Positions 9,226-18,524 of a DNA stretch of 64,000 bases are shown piece by piece. Source of the stretch: Gammaproteobacteria bacterium (GTDB taxonomy: Bacteria > Pseudomonadota > Gammaproteobacteria > Eutrophobiales > Eutrophobiaceae); assembly GCA_012103475.1 (NCBI GenBank), contig WLWS01000003.1, positions 62,001-126,000 on the forward strand, given 5' to 3'. Both the position numbers and the translations under genes were made by a program. Under the pieces are notes generated by a model. The model was not told where the DNA came from. It worked only from the letters and a program-made list of their open reading frames with translations, and did not search any database. Each line of letters opens with the position of its first letter. The stretch's first letter is position 1.

Positions 9226-10701
9226 ATGCATTATCTTGATATCAGGAAGCTTCTTGTTGTTCTTGTCATGATGAGCTTATCTGCCATTCCAGGCTTTGTT
9301 TGTGCGGCAGATACCGGCAATATTCAGGATTTTACACGCCATTGGGCCGGGTTCCTTTGCCTCGGTATTTTTTTCTTTGCCTATTCTCTGGTAATACTGG
9401 AAGAAGTCATTCACCTGCGAAAATCGAAACCGGTAATATTCGCCGCTGGATTGATCTGGATGATTGTTGCTTATGTGTATGCCCAGACGGGTGATACTCA
9501 TACAGCAGAGGTTGCGGTCCGACATAATCTTCTGGAATTTGCCGAATTATTTCTCTTCCTGCTGGCTGCAATGACCTACATAAATACCATGGAAGATCGA
9601 GGCGTATTTGATTTACTTCGTTCATGGTTGGTCTCCAGAGAATTCTCCTTGCGTACAATTTTCTGGTTAACGGGGCTTATAGCCTTTCTTCTCTCGCCAA
9701 TAGCGGACAATTTAACGACAGCCCTGTTAATGTCGGCGGTTGTTATGGCTGTTGGTGGAAGCAATGTAAAGTTTGTTTCCATCGCCTGCGTTAACATCGT
9801 TGTTGCTGCTAATGCCGGTGGTGCCTTCAGCCCCTTCGGTGATATTACAACTCTGATGGTCTGGCAAAAAGGCGGTCTTGTGGAGTTCACCGAATTTTTC
9901 AATCTGGTTTTGCCATCTCTGGTCAACTGGCTGATTCCAGCTGGCATAATGTTTTTCTTTATCGAACGCTCAGTGCCTGCCGCTATCGAAGAAGCAGTGG
10001 AGCTGAAGGAGGGAGCCTGGATTGTGGTGGGTTTGTTTATTATCACTATCACTCTGGCGGTCACCTTTCATAGTTTTCTTCATCTACCACCTGTAGTGGG
10101 AATGATGACTGGACTCGGAATACTAAAACTCTACGCTTATTATCTGCAGATGAAACATCGCATTCCCGTAGATGAGGGAGCGGGTGCTCTCGGGGCGGAA
10201 CCTCTTGGCGGTCACGGACATGGACATGGCGAAGAGGAAGATAGCGCGGATGGAAAATCTTTCAATAGCTTTAAGAAACTTGCCCGAGCAGAGTGGGATA
10301 CTCTGATGTTTTTCTATGGGGTCATTTTATGTGTAGGAGGGCTGGGTACTCTGGGCTACCTGAACCTGGTATCGGTGTTTATGTATGAAGATCTTGGTGT
10401 GACTCAGGCCAATATTCTGGTCGGATTTCTTTCCGCGCTGATTGACAATATTCCGGTAATGTTCGCAGTGTTGGCGATGCTTCCGGATATGGATCTCGGA
10501 CAATGGTTACTGGTCACTCTGACTGCCGGTGTCGGCGGTTCCATGTTATCTGTCGGTTCTGCTGCAGGTGTTGCGGTTATGGGACAGGCTCGCGGGGTTT
10601 ATACCTTTATCGCCCATCTGAAATGGAGCTGGGCAATTATGCTTGGCTACCTTGCCTCAATCTGGGTGCATTTTCTCGTAAACGGCCGTTTTTTCAGCTA
10701 G
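9226..10701 (+). CDS. nhaD: NhaD-type Na+/H+ antiporter
   Basis: Inner-membrane sodium:proton antiporter of the ion transporter superfamily, 491 residues with about a dozen helices. A cleavable-looking N-terminal helix (LLVVLVMMSLSAIPGFVCA) is typical of NhaD. Family marks are LEFAELFLFLLAAMTYINTM, LSPIADNLTTALLMSAV (Asp in the ion path), NAGGAFSPFGDITTLMVWQKG and SALIDNIPVMFAVL. A His/Glu-rich cytoplasmic loop (GGHGHGHGEEED, about residues 326-337) might sense pH or metal; that is inference. A second antiporter, NhaB, lies 1 kb downstream. Confidence 0.94.
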   Translation: MHYLDIRKLLVVLVMMSLSAIPGFVCAADTGNIQDFTRHWAGFLCLGIFFFAYSLVILEEVIHLRKSKPVIFAAGLIWMIVAYVYAQTGDTHTAEVAVRHNLLEFAELFLFLLAAMTYINTMEDRGVFDLLRSWLVSREFSLRTIFWLTGLIAFLLSPIADNLTTALLMSAVVMAVGGSNVKFVSIACVNIVVAANAGGAFSPFGDITTLMVWQKGGLVEFTEFFNLVLPSLVNWLIPAGIMFFFIERSVPAAIEEAVELKEGAWIVVGLFIITITLAVTFHSFLHLPPVVGMMTGLGILKLYAYYLQMKHRIPVDEGAGALGAEPLGGHGHGHGEEEDSADGKSFNSFKKLARAEWDTLMFFYGVILCVGGLGTLGYLNLVSVFMYEDLGVTQANILVGFLSALIDNIPVMFAVLAMLPDMDLGQWLLVTLTAGVGGSMLSVGSAAGVAVMGQARGVYTFIAHLKWSWAIMLGYLASIWVHFLVNGRFFS

Positions 10702-10771
10702 TTAGTATCGCTACGCTTTCATAACAGCCAAGCTCGGGCTTCCGCATAACCTATACCGTTTTTCCTATGGC

Positions 10772-11206
10772 CTAGATCTCGGAGGCATGAACAGTAAGAA
10801 TGTCACATTTGGCTCCGTGCAGTAGTTTATTAGCGGTTGCTCCAAGTAAGCGCTTTTGCCCCGAATAACCATGGCTACCTATAACAATCACTTCAGCATC
10901 AATTTCTTCCGCCAATTTACGAATTTCTCCAGCTCTGTCACCAACAATAATACGAATTTGATCAGAAGGTATTTTCTCGGCTTCCGCTATTTTTGATAAT
11001 TGCTCGGTGGCAGATTCCAGTGCTTCTTCCTCAATGGCCAGAAAATTTTTCGAATAGACATTCAGCGCGTAACCTTCAGTAATCGGTTGAACTACGTGTA
11101 TAAGGTGAAGATTTGAAGCGTTGTTATTCGCGAGCTTTAGTGCGGAGCTCAGGACTTGAGCGTTGTTCTCCGAAAAATCTAGTGCGGCTACAATTTTCTG
11201 GTACAT
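10772..11206 (-). CDS. Universal stress protein (UspA family)
   Basis: Single-domain Usp of 144 residues, beginning MYQKIVAALDFSENN and ending with the nucleotide-binding stretch VIGSHGYSGQKRLLGATANKLL. The frame is open 70 codons further upstream, but ATG 11206 is preferred: it gives the canonical Usp N-terminus and has AAGGAAA about eight bases upstream. The role is inferred to be stress survival. An exact FNR/Anr-type box lies 65 bases upstream of the start and suggests induction under low oxygen. The gene stands alone between two antiporter genes. Confidence 0.92.
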   Translation of the reverse strand: MYQKIVAALDFSENNAQVLSSALKLANNNASNLHLIHVVQPITEGYALNVYSKNFLAIEEEALESATEQLSKIAEAEKIPSDQIRIIVGDRAGEIRKLAEEIDAEVIVIGSHGYSGQKRLLGATANKLLHGAKCDILTVHASEI

Positions 11207-11270
11207 AGTAATTTCCTTTTCTGGTTTTGATGCGCATATTATATTAAATATCAGAACAGGAATACCTGAT

Positions 11271-11284
11271 TTGATTGAAATCAA
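11271..11284 (-). promoter_or_regulatory. FNR/Anr-type operator upstream of usp
   Basis: TTGAT-TGAA-ATCAA is an exact match to the FNR/Anr consensus TTGAT-N4-ATCAA. On the minus strand it is followed by the -10-like hexamers TTTAAT (placing the box centre near -41.5, a class II activator position) and, five bases on, TATAAT. Anr control of usp genes is established in pseudomonads. The match is seen; the function is inferred. Confidence 0.6.
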
Positions 11285-11717
11285 TAGTTGTTCCGATAGG
11301 AGCATAGTGCTTGTAGAACAGTAAACAGGGGGCTTTAGTAGTAGTGAGCAATGCGGAAACCGGCTCGGAGCAAAGGAGGAAGGGCGGGGACAGCGCAAGC
11401 GCCCGCGTAATTCCAATTCTCTTTCTTTGGCCGCTGCTAAAATTCGTGGGTATAGCTCTAAGCCATGGTTGCGCTCAGTCCCATCTTGTCCAGCAATTCA
11501 GCGACTTTACTATACCCTATTGCCAGATTGAGTTAAAATGCGCTCAAATACGCTCGGGCTGATTTGATCGATGAAGCATTTCGACCAGGTCCGGGCATTT
11601 TATGTTCAGGGATACCTGAAACCAGAATAAGCAATGAATTTTAATTCGTAAGCCCAAAAAATAAATAATGTAGCGCATGTATGCGCTCGGATAACTGACC
11701 ACATAAGGAATCAATCG
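11285..11717 (+). other. Intergenic region upstream of nhaB
   Basis: About 430 bases without a gene I can support. The open frame at 11344-11562 has no family signature. The last 50 bases before nhaB are AT-rich with a compact inverted repeat, listed separately. No known riboswitch class was recognised, although antiporter genes can carry ion-sensing leaders. Confidence 0.5.
11672..11687 (+). promoter_or_regulatory. Inverted repeat 31 bases before nhaB
   Basis: AGCGCAT-GT-ATGCGCT, a perfect 7-base inverted repeat with a 2-base centre, lies just upstream of the nhaB start. It could be an operator or a small mRNA hairpin. Only the symmetry is seen. Confidence 0.35.
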
Positions 11718-13244
11718 ATGTCAACTGCAACTACTGCAAGCAAACCTGCTGGTTCTTTTATGGAGATGTTTCTTGGCCCAACACCGTTGTGGTACAAGAA
11801 GGCGGTAATCGCCGCTCTCGTAATAAATGTCCCCCTGTATTTTGCTCTTGGGCCACTTGTTACCTCCTGGATAATTCTGTTTGAGTTTATATTCACTCTG
11901 GCAATGGCGCTGAAATGTTTCCCACTTCAACCCGGGGGTCTACTTGGATTGCAGGTACTGGTGCTGGGCCTGACAGATTCGCACCATGTTTATGAAGAAG
12001 TGGTGCATGGTCTGCCGGTGATTCTGCTGGTCGTCTTTATGGTAGCCGCTGTGTATTTTCTCAGGGAAATGCTTTTTAAATTTATGAACAAGGTGTTGTT
12101 GGGTATTAAGTCCCGGGTTGCCATGAACGTTGTTACAGTGGTGGTTGTCGCCGTACTTTCAGCTTTTCTCGATGCGCTTACCATTCTGGCAGTACTCATC
12201 GCCCTGGCTACGACCTTCTATACAGTGTACGAAAAGGTAATCACCAAAATGGGACATGAACCTGGGTTGCCTTCCAGCGATGACCATATTGAAGAAGAAC
12301 ATTTAGCCGATCTGGAAGATTTTCGTGGTTTTCTGCGTGGCTTGTTAATGCATGGTGCAGTGGCCACTGCGATCGGAGGCGTATGTACTTTGGTGGGTGA
12401 GCCCGAGAATATCGTTATTGGCTATCATGCCGGTTGGGACTTCGTTACTTTTGCGATGAAAGTCGCTCCAGCCACCATACCAACACTACTGGCTGGTTTC
12501 CTGATGTGTTATCTATTAGAAAAAATTCGACCGTTTGGAAAATTCTTTGGCTACGGTGCGGAGCTTCCTGATGCGGTTCGTGAAGTTCTCGCTGAAGAAG
12601 ATAGACGAATTCAGGAATCTGAAACTGATGCTGATCGATTGATGATCAAAATTCAAATCTTTGTTTCGGTTCTGATGGTAGTGGCGCTCTCGCTGCACCT
12701 CGCCGAAATCGGTTTGATTGGACTTGGCGTCATCGTGCTAGCTTCTTCCCTGTTAGGTGAAACCGATGAGCACAAAATTGGAACGGCCTTCGTTGAGGGT
12801 TTACCATTCGCCTCACTGCTTGTCATATTCTATGTAATAGTTGCAATGATAAATGACCAACAGATGTTTACTCCTGTCATGGAATGGGTCTTGCAGATGG
12901 ACGGTGGAATGCAGGTCTTTATGGTATTTCTCACTAATGGCTTGTTGTCAGCTATCAGTGATAACGTCTTCGTTGCGACCATCTATATGGATCAAATATC
13001 ACCTTTACTTGAAGCAGGCGTGCTGACCAGAGAACTATATGAAGCGCAAGCAGTCGCGGTAGTAATGGGCACAGGTATCCCTAGCATGTCAACACCAAAT
13101 GGTCAGGCAGCATTTTTGTTCCTCCTGATGTCATCACTGGCCCCGCGTATTCGCTTAGGGTACGTGACGATGGTGTTTATGGCATTACCGTACTTCATCG
13201 TCTGTTCAGCGGTAGCTGGTGTAGTGATGTATAACTGGTTATAA
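11718..13244 (+). CDS. nhaB: NhaB-type Na+/H+ antiporter
   Basis: Electrogenic sodium:proton antiporter, 508 residues, of the NhaB family and distinct from NhaD. Recognisable stretches are FLGPTPLWYKKAVI, FEFIFTLAMALKCFPLQPGGLL, LSAFLDALTILAVLIA, GGVCTLVGEPENIVIG and LLSAISDNVFVATIY. An acidic loop (about residues 190-205) separates the two membrane halves. The ATG has a TAAGGAATC ribosome site upstream. With NhaD nearby, the cell has two different Na+ exporters; the sodium-rich habitat is inference. Confidence 0.95.
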   Translation: MSTATTASKPAGSFMEMFLGPTPLWYKKAVIAALVINVPLYFALGPLVTSWIILFEFIFTLAMALKCFPLQPGGLLGLQVLVLGLTDSHHVYEEVVHGLPVILLVVFMVAAVYFLREMLFKFMNKVLLGIKSRVAMNVVTVVVVAVLSAFLDALTILAVLIALATTFYTVYEKVITKMGHEPGLPSSDDHIEEEHLADLEDFRGFLRGLLMHGAVATAIGGVCTLVGEPENIVIGYHAGWDFVTFAMKVAPATIPTLLAGFLMCYLLEKIRPFGKFFGYGAELPDAVREVLAEEDRRIQESETDADRLMIKIQIFVSVLMVVALSLHLAEIGLIGLGVIVLASSLLGETDEHKIGTAFVEGLPFASLLVIFYVIVAMINDQQMFTPVMEWVLQMDGGMQVFMVFLTNGLLSAISDNVFVATIYMDQISPLLEAGVLTRELYEAQAVAVVMGTGIPSMSTPNGQAAFLFLLMSSLAPRIRLGYVTMVFMALPYFIVCSAVAGVVMYNWL

Positions 13245-13365
13245 AAAACAATATAGAGTCAGAAACAAAATCAGATATCAGGGATATTAAAAGGGCTAGC
13301 GTTTTACTCTGGTCTTTATTGACTTTCGATATCTTTGGCGTATTTTTCCAAGCTTGTAAAAGATT

Positions 13366-13557
13366 CTACATTGCACGCTCGGTGTGCAGGTTTACTTCTC
13401 CATCAAAATCAGTTTCGAGTCTTATCTGAATTGGATGACAGCAGATATGGCAATCTTCAACCAGCTCCGTCAATTGAGCCTCGGCCTCCAGCCAGGTCGA
13501 AAATACTTCCCAACACCAGGGGCAGGTAATACCGTATTCGCCAGCTTCGTTACTCAA
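13366..13557 (-). CDS. CPXCG-motif cysteine-rich small protein
   Basis: A 63-residue protein with two cysteine pairs, ITCPWCWEVF (residues 10-19) and EDCHICCHPIQIR (about 34-46). This is the pattern of the CPXCG-type small zinc-ribbon-like family found in gammaproteobacteria; the function is unknown. The start overlaps the yajQ stop by four bases, making it the last gene of the icd-aceK-apbE-DUF3301-yajQ run. Metal binding is inferred from the cysteines. Confidence 0.8.
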   Translation of the reverse strand: MSNEAGEYGITCPWCWEVFSTWLEAEAQLTELVEDCHICCHPIQIRLETDFDGEVNLHTERAM

Positions 13558-14036
13558 TCGCGAAAATTCGTGTATTGAAGGGGCAGGCCGAGTTTTTGTT
13601 CTTTCAGGAAGGCAATAGCGTCCTGTAAATCATCCCGCTTTTTACCGCTTATCCTCACTTGTTCACCCTGAATTGCGGATTGTACTTTTAGTTTCGTGTT
13701 TTTAATAAGTTTGACGATCTTACGGCCCAACTCTTTATCGATCCCCTGTCGTACTGTAATGACCTGACGGGTCTCATTGATACTCTCCTGCAAGTCACCA
13801 TAGTCGAGACAGCTTACGTCAATCCCGCGTTTGGTTAGTTTTGTAAGAAGAATATCCGTCATCTGTTTGATCTGAAAATCTGCGGGTGCAATCAGGGTGA
13901 GTTCAGTTTCTTTTGGCTCTACTCGCGAATTGGTGCCCTTGAAATCAAAACGATTGGTGACTTCGCGATTGCACTGGTCTACGGCATTACTTAATTCGTG
14001 CATATCAATTTCAGAGACAACGTCAAATGAAGGCAT
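13554..14036 (-). CDS. yajQ: YajQ family nucleotide-binding protein
   Basis: Cytoplasmic protein of 160 residues; in Xanthomonas a member binds cyclic di-GMP and modulates transcription. It begins MPSFDVVSEIDMHELSNAVDQ and carries TNRFDFKGTNS and VKLIKNTKLKVQSAIQGEQVRISGKKRDDLQ in two segments, all typical. The length is normal. A GGDEF diguanylate cyclase lies elsewhere in the window (36.6 kb), but no direct link can be shown. Confidence 0.95.
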   Translation of the reverse strand: MPSFDVVSEIDMHELSNAVDQCNREVTNRFDFKGTNSRVEPKETELTLIAPADFQIKQMTDILLTKLTKRGIDVSCLDYGDLQESINETRQVITVRQGIDKELGRKIVKLIKNTKLKVQSAIQGEQVRISGKKRDDLQDAIAFLKEQKLGLPLQYTNFRD

Positions 14037-14053
14037 TTATTTGCTCCTTGTAT

Positions 14054-14410
14054 TCAATGCAGGGTCGGAAATTTTTGTTGATGGATAATATTACTTCCAT
14101 CGGCTGCTTCCAGTCTACTCTCGATTATGTAGTTGCCTCGCAACGTGATAAACCCGGCTAGACGTTCTACTCCGTTTTCAGACACTTCGAAGCAATAGAC
14201 ACGCTGGAGTAAAAGCATTCCGTTTCCGCCTCGTTTAAATGACAGCGAAGATAAGGCAACAGTTTGGTCCAGAAGCTGAAGATTTGCTTCCTGACATAAT
14301 CGTTTGCAGTGTCTGATTACGAGCTCCCGAATTCGTAGTATTTCAAACCAGATATAAACTACGACAAGCAGTAATAACAATGGCCAGATGGCATTCAGAG
14401 AAAAAGTCAT
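14054..14410 (-). CDS. DUF3301 family membrane-anchored protein
   Basis: Gammaproteobacterial protein of unknown function, 118 residues: one N-terminal membrane helix (AIWPLLLLLVVVYIWFEIL), then a basic Cys-containing linker (IRHCKRLCQ) and a small beta-rich domain (SFKRGGNGMLLLQRVYCFE). Start 14410 gives an ATGA four-base overlap with the apbE stop; an upstream in-frame ATG at 14425 would extend into apbE. Co-occurrence with apbE and yajQ in one operon is visible, but a role is not. Confidence 0.85.
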   Translation of the reverse strand: MTFSLNAIWPLLLLLVVVYIWFEILRIRELVIRHCKRLCQEANLQLLDQTVALSSLSFKRGGNGMLLLQRVYCFEVSENGVERLAGFITLRGNYIIESRLEAADGSNIIHQQKFPTLH

Positions 14411-15483
14411 TTTATGAGCAAACACTGTTCAAATTCAGGGGTGAAGGATTCTTTGAAACCGGACGCGGTTTTTTCTATAAAAAATACAGCCAGTTTGTTT
14501 TTCTGAGCGATCTTGCCGGCAGCCTCTTTGCCCATAACCAGAAAACCGGTGGCCAGAGCATCAGCAATACTGGTTTTTGCGTGCAACACTGTCACGGACG
14601 CGAGATTGTGAGTTATGGGGTAGCCGCTAACCGGGTCAATTGTATGTGAGTATCGACGACCATCTCTCTCAAAATAATTTCTATAGTCACCAGAGGTCGC
14701 CATCGCGATATTATCAAGTCTGATTATTCGACGCACTGCCTGTTTCTCCGGCTCTGGCTGTTCAATTCCGATTCTCCAGGCAAAGCCAATATTATTAGTA
14801 CCGCTGGCGCGAATTTCTCCTCCTATTTCCACGAGAAAATTATCAATGCCCAGACTGATTAAATATTCAGCAATTTTATCGACTGCATACCCTTTGGCTA
14901 TTCCGGATAAATCCAGGTAAATATTGTCCTTGAGTTTTTTCAGTGCAGGTGGCGATTGTTGTATTTGCAGGTGCTCAGAACCACTGTTCGACATTGCCTG
15001 TTCGATTTCGTCTTTAGATGGAATAATTTCACTTTTTTGCGGGCCAAAACCCCACAGATTGACCAGAGCACCGACGCTTATATCAAAGTGTCCATCGGTA
15101 AGTCTGGAAACGCTCATGGCTTCTTCGCTTATCTGGTATAAATCTTCTGACAAAGTTATCCATGTTCCTGCATTCGACTGATTGAGTAGAGAAAGTTCTG
15201 ATTCCTTAATATACGTCGACATGCTCGCGTTTACTTTCTTCAGGATTGATTGGATCTCTTTATCAATTTTTTTCTCAGCTACCTCAAGCTCAACCGCATT
15301 AATTTTCACACTGTATGTGGTGCCCATAGTCAGACCGCCAAACACTCGCAGTCTGGCTTCGGCTACAGAATCATTATCACAGCCAGCGAAACAGGACAGG
15401 ACAACAAGCAGCAGTCCGAGACTAATGGACGACCGATATAGACCAGCCAGACATTCCTGATTTTTGAGCGTTGGAAACCTCAA
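14407..15483 (-). CDS. apbE: FAD:protein FMN transferase, lipoprotein
   Basis: Mg-dependent enzyme that attaches FMN from FAD to Thr/Ser of target flavoproteins such as NqrB/C or RnfG. The 358 residues include a lipoprotein signal with lipobox FAGC (Cys35). Asp36 right after the Cys is the classical inner-membrane retention residue. ApbE marks are GGLTMGTTYSVKI, DLSGIAKGYAVDKIAEYL, VEIGGEIRASG, HTIDPVSGYPI and TSIADALATGFLVMG. The stop of aceK overlaps its start by four bases. Its flavoprotein target (nqr/rnf) is not in the window. Confidence 0.95.
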   Translation of the reverse strand: MRFPTLKNQECLAGLYRSSISLGLLLVVLSCFAGCDNDSVAEARLRVFGGLTMGTTYSVKINAVELEVAEKKIDKEIQSILKKVNASMSTYIKESELSLLNQSNAGTWITLSEDLYQISEEAMSVSRLTDGHFDISVGALVNLWGFGPQKSEIIPSKDEIEQAMSNSGSEHLQIQQSPPALKKLKDNIYLDLSGIAKGYAVDKIAEYLISLGIDNFLVEIGGEIRASGTNNIGFAWRIGIEQPEPEKQAVRRIIRLDNIAMATSGDYRNYFERDGRRYSHTIDPVSGYPITHNLASVTVLHAKTSIADALATGFLVMGKEAAGKIAQKNKLAVFFIEKTASGFKESFTPEFEQCLLIK

Positions 15484-17228
15484 GTAGAATGGTATTGTTT
15501 ATCGGGTACGCTTGGCCGGTAATAGGGTATGACCAGAGATATTTCGCCCTGTAAATGTTTCTCTTTCATCTCGCGCCAGAACCTGGCTGTTAGCAATTCC
15601 CCATGAACCTGCATAAACAATTCGCGCAGCTCAGCATCCATCGCCAGAAACTTGATGAATTCTTCCGGAAAAATATCGAGTGGATTAACGTGATACCAGC
15701 TTTCTGAACGCATGGTGTCATCGTCATCACGTGGTTGTGGAATTTCTCTGAAATTACACTCGGTGACCAGTGCCACTTCATCATAATCGTAAAATACGAC
15801 TCGTTCGTGTCGAGTGACACCAAAATTCTTGAGTAATAAATCTCCCGGGAAAATATCTGTGTTAGCCAGATCGTGAATCGTCTGTCCGTAGTCGAGAATC
15901 GCCCGTTTCGCGGCTTCCCGGTGTGCCTCGCGTAAATATAGATTAAGTGGTCTGACCCGGCGTTCAATGTAAACATGGTTGATGATTAGTTTTTCACCCT
16001 CAACTGTGACGGTTTCAGTCGCTTCACTAAAAAGTTCGTCTAGAAGGGCTGGTGCAAAACGATCAAGAGGAAATTCGAGTTTACGAAACTCCTGCGTATC
16101 AATTAAGCGGCCTGCACGGTCATGCTTGGAGACCAGCCGGTATTTGTCGAGTACATCCTGCCGTTTGATGGTTTTGGGATAACCGAATTTATCGCGAATG
16201 ATTTTAAAAACCAGATCATATGAAGGCAGTGTAAAAACAATCATTACCAGACCTTTGTCGCCATCGGCGTGGACAAACTGGTCGTCCGTATTTAAAAGGT
16301 GATGGTTAAATATTCTGTAACGCTCTGTTTTACCCTGTCTGAGCCGGCCAAGCACAGTGTACAATTCATCAATAGGTTTGCGTGGCAGAATCGTATGCAG
16401 AAAATGTACTGCGGCGACGACAGAATTTGGATCGGCAAAATAGTACGATCGTGTGTAGCTGAACACAATGCTCACTTCATCTTCATATTGCAGTACTGCG
16501 TCAACACAAATACCTTTGTCAGTATTTTTTAGTGCAATAACAATGGGAGAGATATTGTTATTAAGAACTATTCTGCCAACCAGGTAGGCACGGGCAGATT
16601 GATAAAACACTGAGTTGATAAATTCAAACCGGATTAATTCCTGTAAACCATCGAGATTGATTCGAATGAACTGTTCGACTTCACGGGCGATAAAGTCAAT
16701 ATCGTGTTCGACATCGGCATAGGAGACTTTAAAGGCGAAATCACTAAGTACTTGAGTAAAAACCTCATCTACGGAAGCCCAGTAGGGATAGCGTTGGAGA
16801 TTAAGAGATTGAATAAGTTCAAGCTCATCTTCAAAGGGTGGTGCAACAAACTCAACTTCGGGATCGATGCCAACGGTGCCGAATATACGACGCGTAGTAG
16901 AGTTAAAATAGGTTTTAACAAAACCAGCGTCGGGTACTTTTGCAAGGCGTTCGCCGAAAAACCAGCGAATCTCAGGCCACAAGGCGTGATCGTTGACCCT
17001 GTCATCAAGAACTTTACGCAAGGAGACAACAAGTCGCTGAACGGATTTCTCGTAGAGATCTACCCGTTCAGCGATGTCTTTTTGATGGCCCTGCCAGTCG
17101 CGCTGTTCAAAACGACGACGGGCACGATTTGTCGTACGGCTAAAAGCACTGTTATACCGCAAAAACTCTTCGTAAATTGCTTTTGCGCATACTGCAACGA
17201 TTTCCCGGTCGGGATTCGGTTCTGTCAT
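15480..17228 (-). CDS. aceK: Isocitrate dehydrogenase kinase/phosphatase
   Basis: Bifunctional enzyme that phosphorylates and dephosphorylates isocitrate dehydrogenase and so shifts isocitrate between the TCA cycle and the glyoxylate shunt. The 582-residue length is typical. AceK stretches include YRIFNHHLLNTDDQFVHADG, VFTLPSYDLVFKIIRDKFG, KNFGVTRHERVVFYDYDE and NPLDIFPEEFIKFL. Its start lies immediately after the icd stop, and it is followed by apbE with a four-base overlap. Placing aceK directly behind its substrate gene, rather than in aceBAK, gives a self-contained regulatory pair. Confidence 0.96.
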   Translation of the reverse strand: MTEPNPDREIVAVCAKAIYEEFLRYNSAFSRTTNRARRRFEQRDWQGHQKDIAERVDLYEKSVQRLVVSLRKVLDDRVNDHALWPEIRWFFGERLAKVPDAGFVKTYFNSTTRRIFGTVGIDPEVEFVAPPFEDELELIQSLNLQRYPYWASVDEVFTQVLSDFAFKVSYADVEHDIDFIAREVEQFIRINLDGLQELIRFEFINSVFYQSARAYLVGRIVLNNNISPIVIALKNTDKGICVDAVLQYEDEVSIVFSYTRSYYFADPNSVVAAVHFLHTILPRKPIDELYTVLGRLRQGKTERYRIFNHHLLNTDDQFVHADGDKGLVMIVFTLPSYDLVFKIIRDKFGYPKTIKRQDVLDKYRLVSKHDRAGRLIDTQEFRKLEFPLDRFAPALLDELFSEATETVTVEGEKLIINHVYIERRVRPLNLYLREAHREAAKRAILDYGQTIHDLANTDIFPGDLLLKNFGVTRHERVVFYDYDEVALVTECNFREIPQPRDDDDTMRSESWYHVNPLDIFPEEFIKFLAMDAELRELFMQVHGELLTARFWREMKEKHLQGEISLVIPYYRPSVPDKQYHST

Positions 17229-18524
17229 TTACATATTTGCGATCATTGCCTCGGCAAATGCGCTGCATTTAACTTCATTAGCACCTTCCATGAGGCGAGC
17301 AAAATCGTAAGTAACTGTTTTCTGCCCGATAGTGGTATCCATAGATTTGATAACCAGATCGGCGGCTTCTACCCAGCCCAGATAGCGAAGCATCATTTCG
17401 CCTGAGAGGATAAGGGAGCCCGGGTTCACTTTATCCTGACCAGCATACTTTGGTGCTGTGCCGTGGGTTGCTTCAAATATGGCATGACCGGTGTCGTAAT
17501 TGATGTTTCCACCCGGGGCAATACCAATTCCACCTACCTGGGCTGCCAGAGCATCGGAAAGATAATCACCATTCAGATTCATCGTAGCAATAACATCGAA
17601 TTCCTTGGGCCGGGTGAGCACCTGCTGCAGGGTGATGTCGGCGATAGCGTCTTTGACAAGAATTTTACCGGAAGCCAAAGCCTCATCCTGCTCCTGGTTG
17701 GCCGCATCATTTCCTTTTTCCGCAACCGTACGTTCCCATTGATCCCAGGTGTAGGTATTGTCAGGGAATTCTGTTTCTGCCAGTTCATATCCCCAGTTTC
17801 TGAATGCGCCTTCGGTGAATTTCATGATATTTCCCTTGTGCACAAGGGTTAAGCTCTTACGATTATTATCAATCGCGTATTTTATTGCTGCTCTTACCAG
17901 TCGCGCTGTGCCTTCCTGAGATACAGGTTTAATCCCAATACCACAGCTGTCGGGGAAACGGATTTTTTGGAAGTGGGTGGGGAAAGCTTCCTTAAACATA
18001 TCGAGGAATTTCTGATTTTCTTCACTACCCTGTTCAAATTCGATACCGGCATAAATATCTTCCGTGTTTTCCCGAAAGATAACCATGTCAACGGACTCTG
18101 GATGACGGGTAGGAGAGGGGACACCTTCAAACCAGCGCACCGGACGCAGGCAGACGTATAAATCAAGAATTTGACGCAAAGCAACGTTCAGAGACCGAAT
18201 TCCACCACCGATGGGTGTTGTCAATGGACCTTTGATGGCGACCAGGAATTCACGACATCGATCCAGCGTTTCCTCAGGTAGCCAGGATCCGGTTTGCACA
18301 TTGGCCTTTTCGCCGGCCAATACTTCCAGCCAGTGGATCTTACGCTTACCGCCGTAGGCTTTTTCTACCGCTGCATCAAGCACCATGTTCGTTGCTCGCC
18401 AGACATCAGGTCCGATTCCATCACCTTCTATAAAGGGAATGACAGGATTAGGGGGAACATCCAATTTTCCGTTTGAAATTGTTATTTTCGCCCCTTCTGC
18501 GGGCGATTGATTTGCTGTTACCAC
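17229..18524 (-). CDS. icd: NADP-dependent isocitrate dehydrogenase
   Basis: TCA-cycle enzyme that oxidises isocitrate to 2-oxoglutarate and reduces NADP. The 431-residue homodimeric-type enzyme has the AceK target serine in [13 protein letters not shown] (Ser111, matching Ser113 of E. coli), the substrate motif [15 protein letters not shown], and [19 protein letters not shown]. It is the first gene of the minus-strand operon that continues with aceK. The intergenic region to the divergent metZ is 331 bases. Confidence 0.97.
   Translation of the reverse strand: MVTANQSPAEGAKITISNGKLDVPPNPVIPFIEGDGIGPDVWRATNMVLDAAVEKAYGGKRKIHWLEVLAGEKANVQTGSWLPEETLDRCREFLVAIKGPLTTPIGGGIRSLNVALRQILDLYVCLRPVRWFEGVPSPTRHPESVDMVIFRENTEDIYAGIEFEQGSEENQKFLDMFKEAFPTHFQKIRFPDSCGIGIKPVSQEGTARLVRAAIKYAIDNNRKSLTLVHKGNIMKFTEGAFRNWGYELAETEFPDNTYTWDQWERTVAEKGNDAANQEQDEALASGKILVKDAIADITLQQVLTRPKEFDVIATMNLNGDYLSDALAAQVGGIGIAPGGNINYDTGHAIFEATHGTAPKYAGQDKVNPGSLILSGEMMLRYLGWVEAADLVIKSMDTTIGQKTVTYDFARLMEGANEVKCSAFAEAMIANM

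Noticed and set aside
11344-11562. 72-codon plus-strand frame between usp and nhaB
   Set aside because: No ribosome site or recognisable composition; it covers an apparent control region.
14924-15460. Several plus-strand frames of 60-92 codons opposite apbE
   Set aside because: All overlap conserved apbE coding on the other strand and lack any signature.
16704-17405. 233-codon plus-strand frame opposite aceK/icd
   Set aside because: It mirrors highly conserved aceK codons, has no family motif, and spans the icd/aceK junction; it is an antisense shadow.
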